Program-made: the position numbers and the translations under genes
From: AG-339-G14 sp902553315
GTDB taxonomy: Bacteria > Pseudomonadota > Gammaproteobacteria > Magnimaribacterales > AG-339-G14
DNA length: 11,529 nucleotides
Reading direction: 5' to 3'
Assembly: GCA_902553315.1 (NCBI GenBank)
Contig: CACDKN010000008.1
Location: forward strand, 1 to 11,529
Notes under the pieces: model-generated
What the model saw: the letters and a program-made list of their open reading frames with translations, nothing else
What the model was told of the DNA's origin: nothing
The model's database searches: none
Shown: piece after piece, positions 1 through 5,998 of the stretch
Position numbering within the stretch: position 1 is the stretch's first letter
Layout of the letters: each line of letters starts with the position of its first letter

Positions 1-1566
1 GGCATTAGCCTCAGCTTCTGCAACCATTTTTTCAATGTCATCTTCAGAAAGACCTCCAGAGGCTTGGATGGTAATGGATTGTTCTTTGTTGGTAGCTTTG
101 TCTTTAGCTGAGACATTTAGAATACCATTTGCATCGATATCAAAAGAAACTTCTATTTGAGGCATGCCTCTAGGAGCCGCTGGAATGCCATCTAAGTTGA
201 AAAGACCTAATTGTTTATTTTCCTTTGCCTGTTTTCTTTCTCCCTGAACAACATTAACAGTAACGGCTGTTTGATTATCCTCTGCAGTTGAAAATATTTG
301 AGATTTGTTAGTAGGAATGGTCGTATTTTTTTCTATCAACGGAGTCATTACTCCACCCATTGTCTCAATTCCCAAGGTTAGAGGTGTGACATCAAGTAAT
401 AAGATATCTGTCACATCGCCTGACAATACTGCTCCTTGAACGGCTGCACCCACGGCGACAGCTTCGTCTGGATTTATATCTTTCCTTGGTTCTTTTCCAA
501 AAAATTCTTTTACCTTTTCTTGAACCAATGGCATCCTAGTTTGCCCTCCAACCAAAATAACATCATTGATGTCTGAAGGCTTAAGATTTGCATCTTTCAA
601 AGCAACTTCTACTGGTTTTAAGCTTCTTTTAACTAAACTCTCAACCAAAGACTCCAATTTTGATCTAGTAATCTTAATAAGCAAATGCTTAGGACCAGAA
701 GCATCAGCGGTGATATAAGGAATGTTAATTTCCGTTTGTTGATTTGATGAAAGTTCGATTTTTGCTTTCTCGGCAGCTTCTTTTAATCTCTGTAAAGCTG
801 CAGGATCTTTTCTTAAATCAAAATCTTGCTCACTTTTAAATTCATCTACAAGAAAATCTATTAGTGCAAGATCGAAATCTTCTCCGCCTAAAAAGGTATC
901 CCCATTAGTAGATAAAACTTCAAATTGTTTTTCGCCATCTATCTCAGCTAATTCAATAATTGAAATATCAAATGTGCCTCCACCTAGATCGAATACGGCA
1001 ATTTTTTGATCTCCTGTCTTTTTATCGAGACCAAACGCTAAAGCAGCAGCCGTTGGCTCATTTATAATTCTTTTGACGTCTAAGCCAGCAATTTTTCCAG
1101 CATCCTTAGTAGCTTGCCTTTGAGAATCATTAAAGTAAGCAGGTACTGTAATTACTGCTTCTTTAACTTCATGGCCTAAGTAGTCTTCTGCTGATTTCTT
1201 CATTTTTGAAAGAATTTGCGCAGAAACTTGCTGCGGTGCTAAATCTTCACCATTGGCGTTAACCCATGCGTCACCATTTTTAGCTTTTACAATTTTAAAC
1301 GGGCAGATTTCAGAATCTTTTTTGACTACATCGTCATCGAATTTTCGACCTATTAGCCTTTTAATAGCATATAAAGTATTTTCTGGATTAGTAACAGATT
1401 GTCTTTTGGCGCTTTGGCCGACAAGAGTTTCTCCGTCGGTATATGCAACGATAGACGGTGTAGTTCTTCCGCCTTCGCTATTTTCAATTACCTTCGCCTG
1501 GTCACCTTCCATTATTGCAAGGCAAGAATTAGTTGTTCCTAAATCAATTCCTATAATTTTGGCCAT
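1..1566 (-). CDS. dnaK: Chaperone protein DnaK (Hsp70), C-terminus outside window
   Basis: ATP-driven cytoplasmic Hsp70 that binds exposed hydrophobic stretches of unfolded proteins and works with DnaJ and GrpE. I read 522 codons from ATG at 1566; the family usually has about 640, so roughly 120 residues (end of the substrate-domain lid and acidic tail) lie beyond position 1. Seen: the N-terminal phosphate loop GIDLGTTNS (residues 6-14), the second phosphate motif FDLGGGTFD in the middle of the ATPase domain, the interdomain linker DILLLDVTPLTLG (about 387-399), and substrate-domain motifs such as LFNLDGIPAAPRGMPQIEV. It lies 63 bases after grpE on the same strand; dnaJ would be expected next. 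It has the only good Shine-Dalgarno sequence in the window and a possible heat-shock promoter of its own. No frameshift or missing motif was seen. Confidence 0.98.
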   Translation of the reverse strand, partial: MAKIIGIDLGTTNSCLAIMEGDQAKVIENSEGGRTTPSIVAYTDGETLVGQSAKRQSVTNPENTLYAIKRLIGRKFDDDVVKKDSEICPFKIVKAKNGDAWVNANGEDLAPQQVSAQILSKMKKSAEDYLGHEVKEAVITVPAYFNDSQRQATKDAGKIAGLDVKRIINEPTAAALAFGLDKKTGDQKIAVFDLGGGTFDISIIELAEIDGEKQFEVLSTNGDTFLGGEDFDLALIDFLVDEFKSEQDFDLRKDPAALQRLKEAAEKAKIELSSNQQTEINIPYITADASGPKHLLIKITRSKLESLVESLVKRSLKPVEVALKDANLKPSDINDVILVGGQTRMPLVQEKVKEFFGKEPRKDINPDEAVAVGAAVQGAVLSGDVTDILLLDVTPLTLGIETMGGVMTPLIEKNTTIPTNKSQIFSTAEDNQTAVTVNVVQGERKQAKENKQLGLFNLDGIPAAPRGMPQIEVSFDIDANGILNVSAKDKATNKEQSITIQASGGLSEDDIEKMVAEAEANA

Positions 1567-1589
1567 ATGTACCTCTTTTTAGTTACATA
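1566..1589 (-). promoter_or_regulatory. dnaK ribosome binding site inside a small hairpin
   Basis: On the minus strand AGAGGT (1576-1571) lies four bases before the dnaK ATG, a reasonable Shine-Dalgarno sequence and the only clear one in the window. It is flanked by the inverted repeat TATGTA (1589-1584) and TACATA (1571-1566), which would place most of the Shine-Dalgarno in a loop and pair up to the A of the start codon. The stem is only six mostly A-U pairs, so a temperature-sensitive role is possible but speculative. Confidence 0.5.
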
Positions 1590-1594
1590 CGTTA

Positions 1595-1621
1595 ATTAAG
1601 GGCAATTAAATTTATTTCAAG
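1595..1621 (-). promoter_or_regulatory. Possible sigma-32 heat-shock promoter for dnaK
   Basis: Read on the minus strand, CTTGAAA (1621-1615) equals the sigma-32 -35 consensus. It is followed after 12 bases by CCCTTAAT (1602-1595), a partial match to the -10 consensus CCCCATNT. The start would fall near 1588, giving a leader of about 20 bases that includes the dnaK Shine-Dalgarno. This is a consensus match by eye only; the -35 half is also close to an ordinary sigma-70 element. Confidence 0.4.
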
Positions 1622-1629
1622 TCTTTTTT

Positions 1630-2190
1630 TTACTTTTTATTCACTACAACCATAGCAGGTCTTACAACTCTCTCATTAAATTTGAATCCTTTTTGGAAAA
1701 CCTCTAAGACAATGTTTGGTTTTTCTTTGTCGTCTTCGCTAACAGATAAAGCTTCATGTTCTTTTGGATCGAATTCTTCACCTTTTGGGTCAATCACTGA
1801 AATTCCATTTTTTTCAAGAGCTGAGATAATTTCCCTGACAATAAGAGATATCCCTTCTGCAGGAACAGTTTTAGCTTCTATGTCTTGGTGTTCTAGAGTT
1901 CTAAACAGGTTATCAATTGAAGGAATAAGATCCTTAACGAAATTTTCATTTCCATACAAGCGAGCTTTTGTAACTTCATTTTGAGAAATTCTGCGTAAAT
2001 TTTGAATTTCTGCTTGATATCTTAAGAGTTGTTCCTGCAATTCATGAATTCTTGGATCCTCTGGTGATGATTCCTCAGAAGATTCACCTGAATTTTCATC
2101 AATGTTTGATTCTTGAGAATTTTCTTCTTGAAGAGCTTCCTCTTGTTCTATTTTTCCTTCAGTTTGTTTTTCTGTATCTTTTTTATTCAT
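1630..2190 (-). CDS. grpE: GrpE nucleotide exchange factor
   Basis: Cytoplasmic dimeric co-chaperone that releases ADP from DnaK. The product from ATG at 2190 is 186 residues, normal for the family. Residues 1-46 are acidic and rich in E, S and Q, as is usual for the disordered GrpE head. A long coiled-coil helix follows (about 47-100), then the beta-rich DnaK-binding domain with the signature GFKFNERVVRPAMVVV near residues 168-183. An in-frame TTG at 2196 would add two residues, but the ATG is preferred. The start overlaps the last eight bases of fur (ATGAATAA), so translation is probably coupled to fur. In Pseudomonas-type gene order recN sits between fur and grpE; here nothing does. Confidence 0.96.
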   Translation of the reverse strand: MNKKDTEKQTEGKIEQEEALQEENSQESNIDENSGESSEESSPEDPRIHELQEQLLRYQAEIQNLRRISQNEVTKARLYGNENFVKDLIPSIDNLFRTLEHQDIEAKTVPAEGISLIVREIISALEKNGISVIDPKGEEFDPKEHEALSVSEDDKEKPNIVLEVFQKGFKFNERVVRPAMVVVNKK

Positions 2191-2593
2191 CAGCAATAGG
2201 TTCTACATACAAAACTAATCTATGATCAACTATCTTATAACCTCTTTCTTCGGCTAATTTTTCTTGCTGTTCTTCAATAATTTCATTAGTAAATTCTATG
2301 ACTTTACCAGTTTTAAGGCAGACCATATGATCGTGATGATCGTTAGGAGTCAGCTCATATACGGAGTGGCCGTTTTCGAAATTCTGTTTCATCAAAATGC
2401 CTGCAGATTCAAACTGAGTAAGCACTCGATAAACAGTTGCTAGACCGACTTCGTCGCCTGCTTCAAATAACTTTTTATAAACTTCATCTGCACTTAAATG
2501 TTTTGTTTCAGATTCTTCAAAAATTTCTAAGATCCTGATTCTAGGCAAAGTTACTTTTAGCCCCGCCTCTCTTAAGTTTTTATCTTCAGCCAT
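2183..2593 (-). CDS. fur: Ferric uptake regulator Fur
   Basis: Iron-sensing DNA-binding repressor, 136 residues. The N-terminal winged helix (about 1-82) carries GLKVTLPRIRILEIF and the recognition helix region GLATVYRVLTQF (50-61). The C-terminal dimerisation and metal domain (84-136) has HHDHMVCLKTGKVIEF. By alignment with E. coli Fur the metal ligands are present: H32, E80, H89 and E100 for one site; H87, E107 and H124 for the other. The E. coli CxxC zinc pair is only half kept (C92 present, second position T95) and the Cys/His-rich tail is missing, as in Pseudomonas-type Fur, so structural zinc binding by cysteines is unlikely. It diverges from bamE across 35 bases and overlaps grpE by eight bases. 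The upstream gap shows no convincing Fur box. Confidence 0.96.
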   Translation of the reverse strand: MAEDKNLREAGLKVTLPRIRILEIFEESETKHLSADEVYKKLFEAGDEVGLATVYRVLTQFESAGILMKQNFENGHSVYELTPNDHHDHMVCLKTGKVIEFTNEIIEEQQEKLAEERGYKIVDHRLVLYVEPIADE

Positions 2594-2604
2594 ATTTAAT
2601 TAAT

Positions 2605-2612
2605 AGTATAAT
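2605..2612. promoter_or_regulatory. Shared divergent -10 element, fur / bamE
   Basis: The eight bases AGTATAAT give a perfect -10 TATAAT on the plus strand (2607-2612, 16 bases before bamE ATG). The same bases give TATACT on the minus strand (2610-2605, 11 bases before fur ATG). The whole intergenic gap is 35 bases, so the two promoters must overlap. No clear -35 is visible for either direction. Symmetric -10 elements are known to fire both ways in bacteria; that this one does is inference. Confidence 0.45.
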
Positions 2613-2628
2613 TTAGAAAAATTTCAAG

Positions 2629-2946
2629 ATGTTCAAAAAACTTATTTTATATTTTTTAATAGCTATTTGCATTATCGCCTGTGCAAATAGGTTTTACAGG
2701 GTTCCAGTTGCACAGGGAAATATTGTTACTGATGAAATGATAGATCAGCTTGAAATAGGACTAACGTCTGCTCAAGTACAATTTATTATGGGCTCTCCAT
2801 CATTTACCAGTGCCTTTAATTCAGATCGATGGGAATATATTGGCACTTTTAGTGTTGGTGAAAATAAAATTACAAATGTTCATTATGTTCTAACTTTTGA
2901 TAATGGAAAATTAAAGACTTGGGATAATTTACTTGACGAAACTTAA
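2629..2946 (+). CDS. bamE: Outer-membrane assembly lipoprotein BamE (SmpA/OmlA)
   Basis: Small lipoprotein of the BAM complex that inserts beta-barrel proteins into the outer membrane. The 105-residue product starts with a lipoprotein signal peptide: KK, a hydrophobic stretch, and lipobox IIAC with the lipidated Cys at 18. Residue +2 is Ala, so sorting to the outer membrane is expected. The mature part matches the BamE core: FYRVPVAQGNIVT (similar to the RxxxxQGN segment of E. coli), then GLTSAQVQFIMGSPS, and a final beta strand around HYVLTFDNGKL. It is divergent from fur, a common gammaproteobacterial arrangement. Its stop overlaps the stop of the convergent reductase-like gene by four bases. 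No Shine-Dalgarno sequence precedes the ATG. Confidence 0.93.
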   Translation: MFKKLILYFLIAICIIACANRFYRVPVAQGNIVTDEMIDQLEIGLTSAQVQFIMGSPSFTSAFNSDRWEYIGTFSVGENKITNVHYVLTFDNGKLKTWDNLLDET

Positions 2947-3686
2947 ATAATTCCCGGAATCACCGCCTTTCTTTCTTTAGGGTATTCTTCAAAATTTGTT
3001 TGTAACCATTTGTGGTTTGAAATCGCTCTTGGCAGTAAATTTGCAAGAGTCCAAAAAAAGAAGACAAATCCAGCTAGATTCATAGTCATCAAAGCCCAGC
3101 CAAACCATTCTAAAAATTCTCCTAAATAATTTGGACAACTAACTTTTGAATAAAGAAAGCCGTTCGGAATCGAATATTGACCATTATTTTTTTTCTTGAG
3201 GGATATCATAATTTCGTCAGCTATTACATTCACTGCCATGCCTATAAAAAAAATAATTATTCCGAAAGCAAAATAAAAGCTTAAAATCCATTCATTAGAG
3301 TAATCTACAAGAACAAAGATCCATGTTCCTTGGAAAAAAACATTTATTAAATTAAAACTAAATGCTGAAGCCATTACGTTAACAGGCATTTTTTTTGAAT
3401 TATTCTGAGCTCTTAATGGCCAAACAAAGCTTCTATTAAAATAATGGAGGCAATATAGAAAAGTCAAAACTACATGAATTAAGTTAGTAGAGTCGCCATA
3501 TAATAAAAAAAAGATGATCATTAAGTAGAAAGCGGGAGATTCCATAACAATCCAACCTGTCCTGGCTCCCACAGAATACTTTGAATATTTTATGTGCTTT
3601 CCATAAGGTGCTGGCTGCCTGATTAAATAAAAAAAAGCCGTTAGGCCGAGCAAAGCCCAACAACCAAGGAAGAAATAGTAAACCAT
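2943..3686 (-). CDS. 3-oxo-5-alpha-steroid 4-dehydrogenase (SRD5A)-like membrane reductase
   Basis: Polytopic inner-membrane protein, 247 residues, strongly resembling human steroid 5-alpha-reductases along its whole length (about 250-260 residues), which reduce the delta-4 double bond of 3-oxo-steroids with NADPH. Shared segments: APYGKH (26-31), GARTGW...ESPA with E49 and HYFNRSFVWPL with Y82, at the places of the catalytic Glu57 and Tyr91 of SRD5A2; the NADPH-side motif NYLGEFLEWFGWAL (186-199); and the C-terminal FEEYPKERKAVIP. The usual HSD of the loop is altered (VIADE). I chose ATG at 3686 because it overlaps the upstream transporter stop as TAATG. An in-frame ATG 60 bases earlier would lie inside the transporter gene. 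The real substrate in this organism is unknown; polyprenol or enone lipids are alternatives to steroids. Confidence 0.85.
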   Translation of the reverse strand: MVYYFFLGCWALLGLTAFFYLIRQPAPYGKHIKYSKYSVGARTGWIVMESPAFYLMIIFFLLYGDSTNLIHVVLTFLYCLHYFNRSFVWPLRAQNNSKKMPVNVMASAFSFNLINVFFQGTWIFVLVDYSNEWILSFYFAFGIIIFFIGMAVNVIADEIMISLKKKNNGQYSIPNGFLYSKVSCPNYLGEFLEWFGWALMTMNLAGFVFFFWTLANLLPRAISNHKWLQTNFEEYPKERKAVIPGII

Positions 3687-5023
3687 TAAGTTAAAGCGTA
3701 AATAAAAATCAACAGCACCGATAGAGGAGCAATAATTTTTAAGCAATTTTTAAAGGTATTTTTAAAGATTTTTGAAATATTTAAATCCTTTTCAATATCT
3801 AAATTTGGAATAAAGAATCCAACCATCAAACATATTAACAAACCGCCTAAAGGCAACATGAATTGGTCTGTTATTGTGGCAGTCCATTCAAAAAAATTAA
3901 GCCCATTAAGCTCATAATCTGACCAAATATTATCAGAGAAAACCGTTCCAAGTCCTATCACCCAAGCTATAAAGCCTAAAAAAACAACACCTTTTGGTCG
4001 TGAAAAAATTTTTTCTTCTTCAATCCAAGCGGTAAAAGGTTCAATTAAGGAAACTGAGGAACTTAAAGCCGCAATCGAAACTAAAATAAAAAATATTGAA
4101 TGAAAGATACTTCCCAATGGCATGGCGTGAAATGCTACTGGAAGGGATTCAAACAATAATCCTTTTCCTACAAATGCTGAAAGCTCTGGGTTGCTAAATA
4201 CGATAGGAAAGATAGTAAATCCAGCCAGTAAAGCCACTAAAGTATCTAAAAAAATAACAATTAATACAGTTTTACCTATCATTTGTTCCTGCGGCATATA
4301 TGCCCCATAAGCCATGATAGATCCCATTCCAATGCTAAGAGTAAAAAAAGCTTGCCCCATTGCGGTAATTACTACTCCTGGAGTAATTTTTGAAAAGTCT
4401 GGATTGAATAAAAAGGTAAAAGTTTTAAGAAATTCGCCAGTAACAGAAGAGTAAATACAAAGAACAATTACTAAAAAGAAGAGTATGGGCATCAAAATAT
4501 TAATAGCTTTCCCAATACCATCTACAACCCCCTTGCCTACTACATAGCAAGTTATTCCGATGAATAAGGTATGCCAAAAAATCATAAGCAGTGGGGATTC
4601 TTTGAAATCTGAATAATATTGAACTGAGTACTCTGCTGGATTCAACTCAGATGCAGGTATTGAACTAAAAATATATGAAGCAGCTATCCCAGCAATCACG
4701 CTATAGTATGAAAGAATCAAAAGCCCAGCCAAGGCTCCTAGCCATCCCAAGACCAACCAAAATTTACTTAGGTTAAAATCTGCGATGATCTTTGTGACTG
4801 AATTTATTGGGCTCTTACGTCCATATCTTCCAATATAAATTTCAGCAATCATTATGGGAAGTCCAAGAAGCAAAATGCAGAGCAAGTAAACTATTACAAA
4901 TGCTCCCCCCCCACTTTCTCCAGCTAGATAAGGAAACTTCCAGATATTTCCTAAACCTACCGCTGCACCAGCTGCCGCGAGGACAAAAGTCCAGTTCCCT
5001 TTCCATATTTTTGCTTGGTCCAT
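3686..5023 (-). CDS. Sodium:neurotransmitter symporter (SNF/NSS) family transporter
   Basis: Inner-membrane Na+-coupled solute symporter with a LeuT-type fold, 445 residues. That size and about 11 hydrophobic segments fit the short bacterial members (MhsT and Tyt1 type) that lack the twelfth helix. TM1 carries the family signature AAVGLGNIWKFPY (20-32), followed by ESGGGAF (36-42) and the GRYG turn (65-68). TM6 has the unwound GMGSIMAYGAY region (232-242). TM8 has ALSSSVSLIEP (319-329), where S321 and S322 match the Na2-site T354 and S355 of LeuT. The substrate is probably an amino acid or amine, but it cannot be read from the sequence. The gene diverges from smpB across 45 bases and is followed, with a TAATG overlap, by the steroid-reductase-like gene, so the two are likely made together. 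Confidence 0.93.
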   Translation of the reverse strand: MDQAKIWKGNWTFVLAAAGAAVGLGNIWKFPYLAGESGGGAFVIVYLLCILLLGLPIMIAEIYIGRYGRKSPINSVTKIIADFNLSKFWLVLGWLGALAGLLILSYYSVIAGIAASYIFSSIPASELNPAEYSVQYYSDFKESPLLMIFWHTLFIGITCYVVGKGVVDGIGKAINILMPILFFLVIVLCIYSSVTGEFLKTFTFLFNPDFSKITPGVVITAMGQAFFTLSIGMGSIMAYGAYMPQEQMIGKTVLIVIFLDTLVALLAGFTIFPIVFSNPELSAFVGKGLLFESLPVAFHAMPLGSIFHSIFFILVSIAALSSSVSLIEPFTAWIEEEKIFSRPKGVVFLGFIAWVIGLGTVFSDNIWSDYELNGLNFFEWTATITDQFMLPLGGLLICLMVGFFIPNLDIEKDLNISKIFKNTFKNCLKIIAPLSVLLIFIYALT

Positions 5024-5056
5024 TTCTTTTCTAATGATTAGTAATTATTTAATATT

Positions 5057-5062
5057 TATACT
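5057..5062 (+). promoter_or_regulatory. Putative -10 element of smpB, six bases before ATG
   Basis: TATACT (five of six consensus bases) ends six bases before the smpB ATG. Transcription normally begins about seven bases after a -10, which would fall on the A of ATG and give a leaderless mRNA. The -35 region is poor (ATGATT at 17-base spacing). There is no Shine-Dalgarno sequence upstream, which fits this reading. Confidence 0.35.
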
Positions 5063-5068
5063 CATCTA

Positions 5069-5545
5069 ATGTCAAAAAACAAAAAAATAAATTCAAGGCC
5101 AGTAATTGAGAACAGACAAGCTAGATTCAACTTTGAGCTCTCCGAAGACTTTGAAGCAGGTATTTCTTTGAACGGCTGGGAAGTAAAAGGTATTCGCGCG
5201 AGTCAAGCAGACATGAAGGATAGTTACGTGCTTATGAAACAGGGCGAAGCCTGGTTGATAGGAATGAATATTAAACCTCTCAACGAAGTTACTCATAAAG
5301 TAGACCCAATTAGAACGAGAAAGCTTTTATTGACTAAATCAGAACTTGCGAAAATCTATAAAGCTACGCAAGAAAAAGGCCTGACTTGTGTGCCTACTAA
5401 ACTTTTTTGGAAAGAAAATTTAATAAAAATAAAAATTTCTTTAGGAAAAGGAAAAACAAAATATGACAAAAGGCAGTCTTTGAAAAAAAAGGAATGGGAT
5501 AAAGAAAAATTAAAAATTACCAATCTTCCTAGTAACTTGAAATAA
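5069..5545 (+). CDS. smpB: SsrA-binding protein SmpB
   Basis: RNA-binding partner of tmRNA in trans-translation: it occupies the decoding centre of stalled ribosomes in place of a codon-anticodon pair. The product has 158 residues, the usual length. The OB-fold core shows NRQARFNFELSEDFEAGI, the SmpB hallmark NGWEVKGIRASQADMKDSYV (about 35-54), then DPIRTRKLLL and the basic segment GKGKTKYDKR. The C-terminal tail after KKKEWDKEK is lysine-rich and would fold into the helix that enters the mRNA channel. Its target RNA gene begins 22 bases after the stop, so protein and RNA are adjacent as in many gammaproteobacteria. rnfH and ratA, which commonly lie between bamE and smpB, are not here. Confidence 0.97.
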   Translation: MSKNKKINSRPVIENRQARFNFELSEDFEAGISLNGWEVKGIRASQADMKDSYVLMKQGEAWLIGMNIKPLNEVTHKVDPIRTRKLLLTKSELAKIYKATQEKGLTCVPTKLFWKENLIKIKISLGKGKTKYDKRQSLKKKEWDKEKLKITNLPSNLK

Positions 5546-5567
5546 ATTCATTAAAATATCGGCCCAC

Positions 5568-5917
5568 GGGGGCGAAATGGATTAGACATTTATTTGAGAA
5601 CCTGAAAGGCATGTCGAGATGGTAACAATCTCGTTAAATTTAGTTACGAAACATTTAGTTGGCAATAAAGCAAACTACGCACTAGCCGCATAATTCGGCT
5701 AGCTTTCTTGGCCTGACACCTATTAAGGTTAAAGAAAGTCACTAAATAGGTTGCTTGAGAAAATTTTTCTGGAGTTTTCTCAAAAAGAATTTACAGAATA
5801 TATTTTATTTATCCTGCTCATCGGAGAAATAAAAAAGAAATAATAGATGAAACTAAACATGTAGAACTGAAGGGGATGAATCGATGGACGCGGGTTCGAT
5901 ACCCGCCGCCTCCACCA
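5568..5917 (+). ncRNA. ssrA: Transfer-messenger RNA (tmRNA, ssrA), one-piece form
   Basis: Rescues stalled ribosomes, acting first as alanyl-tRNA and then as a short mRNA. The 5' end GGGGGCG (5568-5574) pairs with CGCCTCC (5907-5913), including the G3-U wobble that alanyl-tRNA synthetase recognises. ACCA is encoded at 5914-5917. The T arm is GCGGG / TTCGATA / CCCGC (5890-5906). Pseudoknot 1 is CGAGAT/ATCTCG (5615-5620 with 5628-5633) plus GTAAC/GTTAC (5622-5626 with 5643-5647). The tag frame lies at 5661-5693 with its stop in the loop of a CTAGCCG/CGGCTAG hairpin (5682-5688, 5696-5702). Later stems such as CCTATT/AATAGG and TGAGAAAA/TTTTCTCA mark further pseudoknots. Length 350 fits the family. 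A weak -10 (TAAAAT, 5552-5557) lies just upstream; no strong terminator follows. Confidence 0.96.
5661..5693 (+). other. tmRNA proteolysis-tag reading frame, GNKANYALAA
   Basis: The codons run from GGC at 5661 to TAA at 5691-5693 and give GNKANYALAA. Upstream TTTAGTT aligns with the ATAGTC before the E. coli resume codon, so translation resumes at GGC (Gly). The ending YALAA is the classic degradation signal for ClpXP-type proteases. E. coli and most gammaproteobacteria have ANDENYALAA; the Gly start and basic N-K here differ from that. Confidence 0.88.
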
Positions 5918-5986
5918 TATTATTTCTGAATGATATATATAAATCTTATTTTTGAAAATAGATTAGATATGAGTTTAAAAATCTCT

Positions 5987-5992
5987 TAATAT
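5987..5992 (+). promoter_or_regulatory. Putative -10 element of the Dcp gene, six bases before ATG
   Basis: TAATAT ends six bases before the ATG at 5999, the same spacing as at smpB and fabA. No good -35 is visible. A second option is TTGAAA at 5952-5957 with TAAAAA 18 bases later. The 81-base gap after ssrA also holds a weak A-U hairpin (about 5942-5964) but no clear terminator. Confidence 0.25.
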
Positions 5993-5998
5993 TGATTT

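Noticed and set aside
1253..1582. Open frame on the plus strand opposite dnaK
   Set aside because: It lies wholly antisense to the N-terminal part of dnaK, matches no family I know, and has no own start signals. The same applies to plus-strand frames at 1682-1984, 4807-5034 and 10027-10275 and the minus-strand frame at 5093-5296, which shadow grpE, the symporter, obgE/rpmA and smpB.
2191..2196. TTG start two codons before the grpE ATG
   Set aside because: A TTG directly before an in-frame ATG, without a Shine-Dalgarno sequence, is less likely than the ATG at 2190.
3687..3746. Longer N-terminus (20 residues) for the SRD5A-like protein from an ATG at 3746
   Set aside because: The extra part would overlap the symporter coding end, adds nothing resembling the family, and the TAATG overlap at 3686 gives a natural start with the right length.
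5029..5047. Fur-box-like sequence between the symporter and smpB
   Set aside because: TAATGATTA is palindromic, but only about half of the 19 bases match the Fur consensus, which is expected by chance in such AT-rich DNA. The fur/bamE gap has no better match.
5661..5684. Alternative tmRNA tag frame beginning at GCA 5662
   Set aside because: It reads AIKQTTH and stops, without the conserved YALAA ending. The frame from GGC 5661 ends in YALAA-TAA within the usual hairpin.
5942..5964. Possible terminator hairpin after ssrA
   Set aside because: The stem is almost all A-U with a bulge and a tiny loop, and no T run follows.
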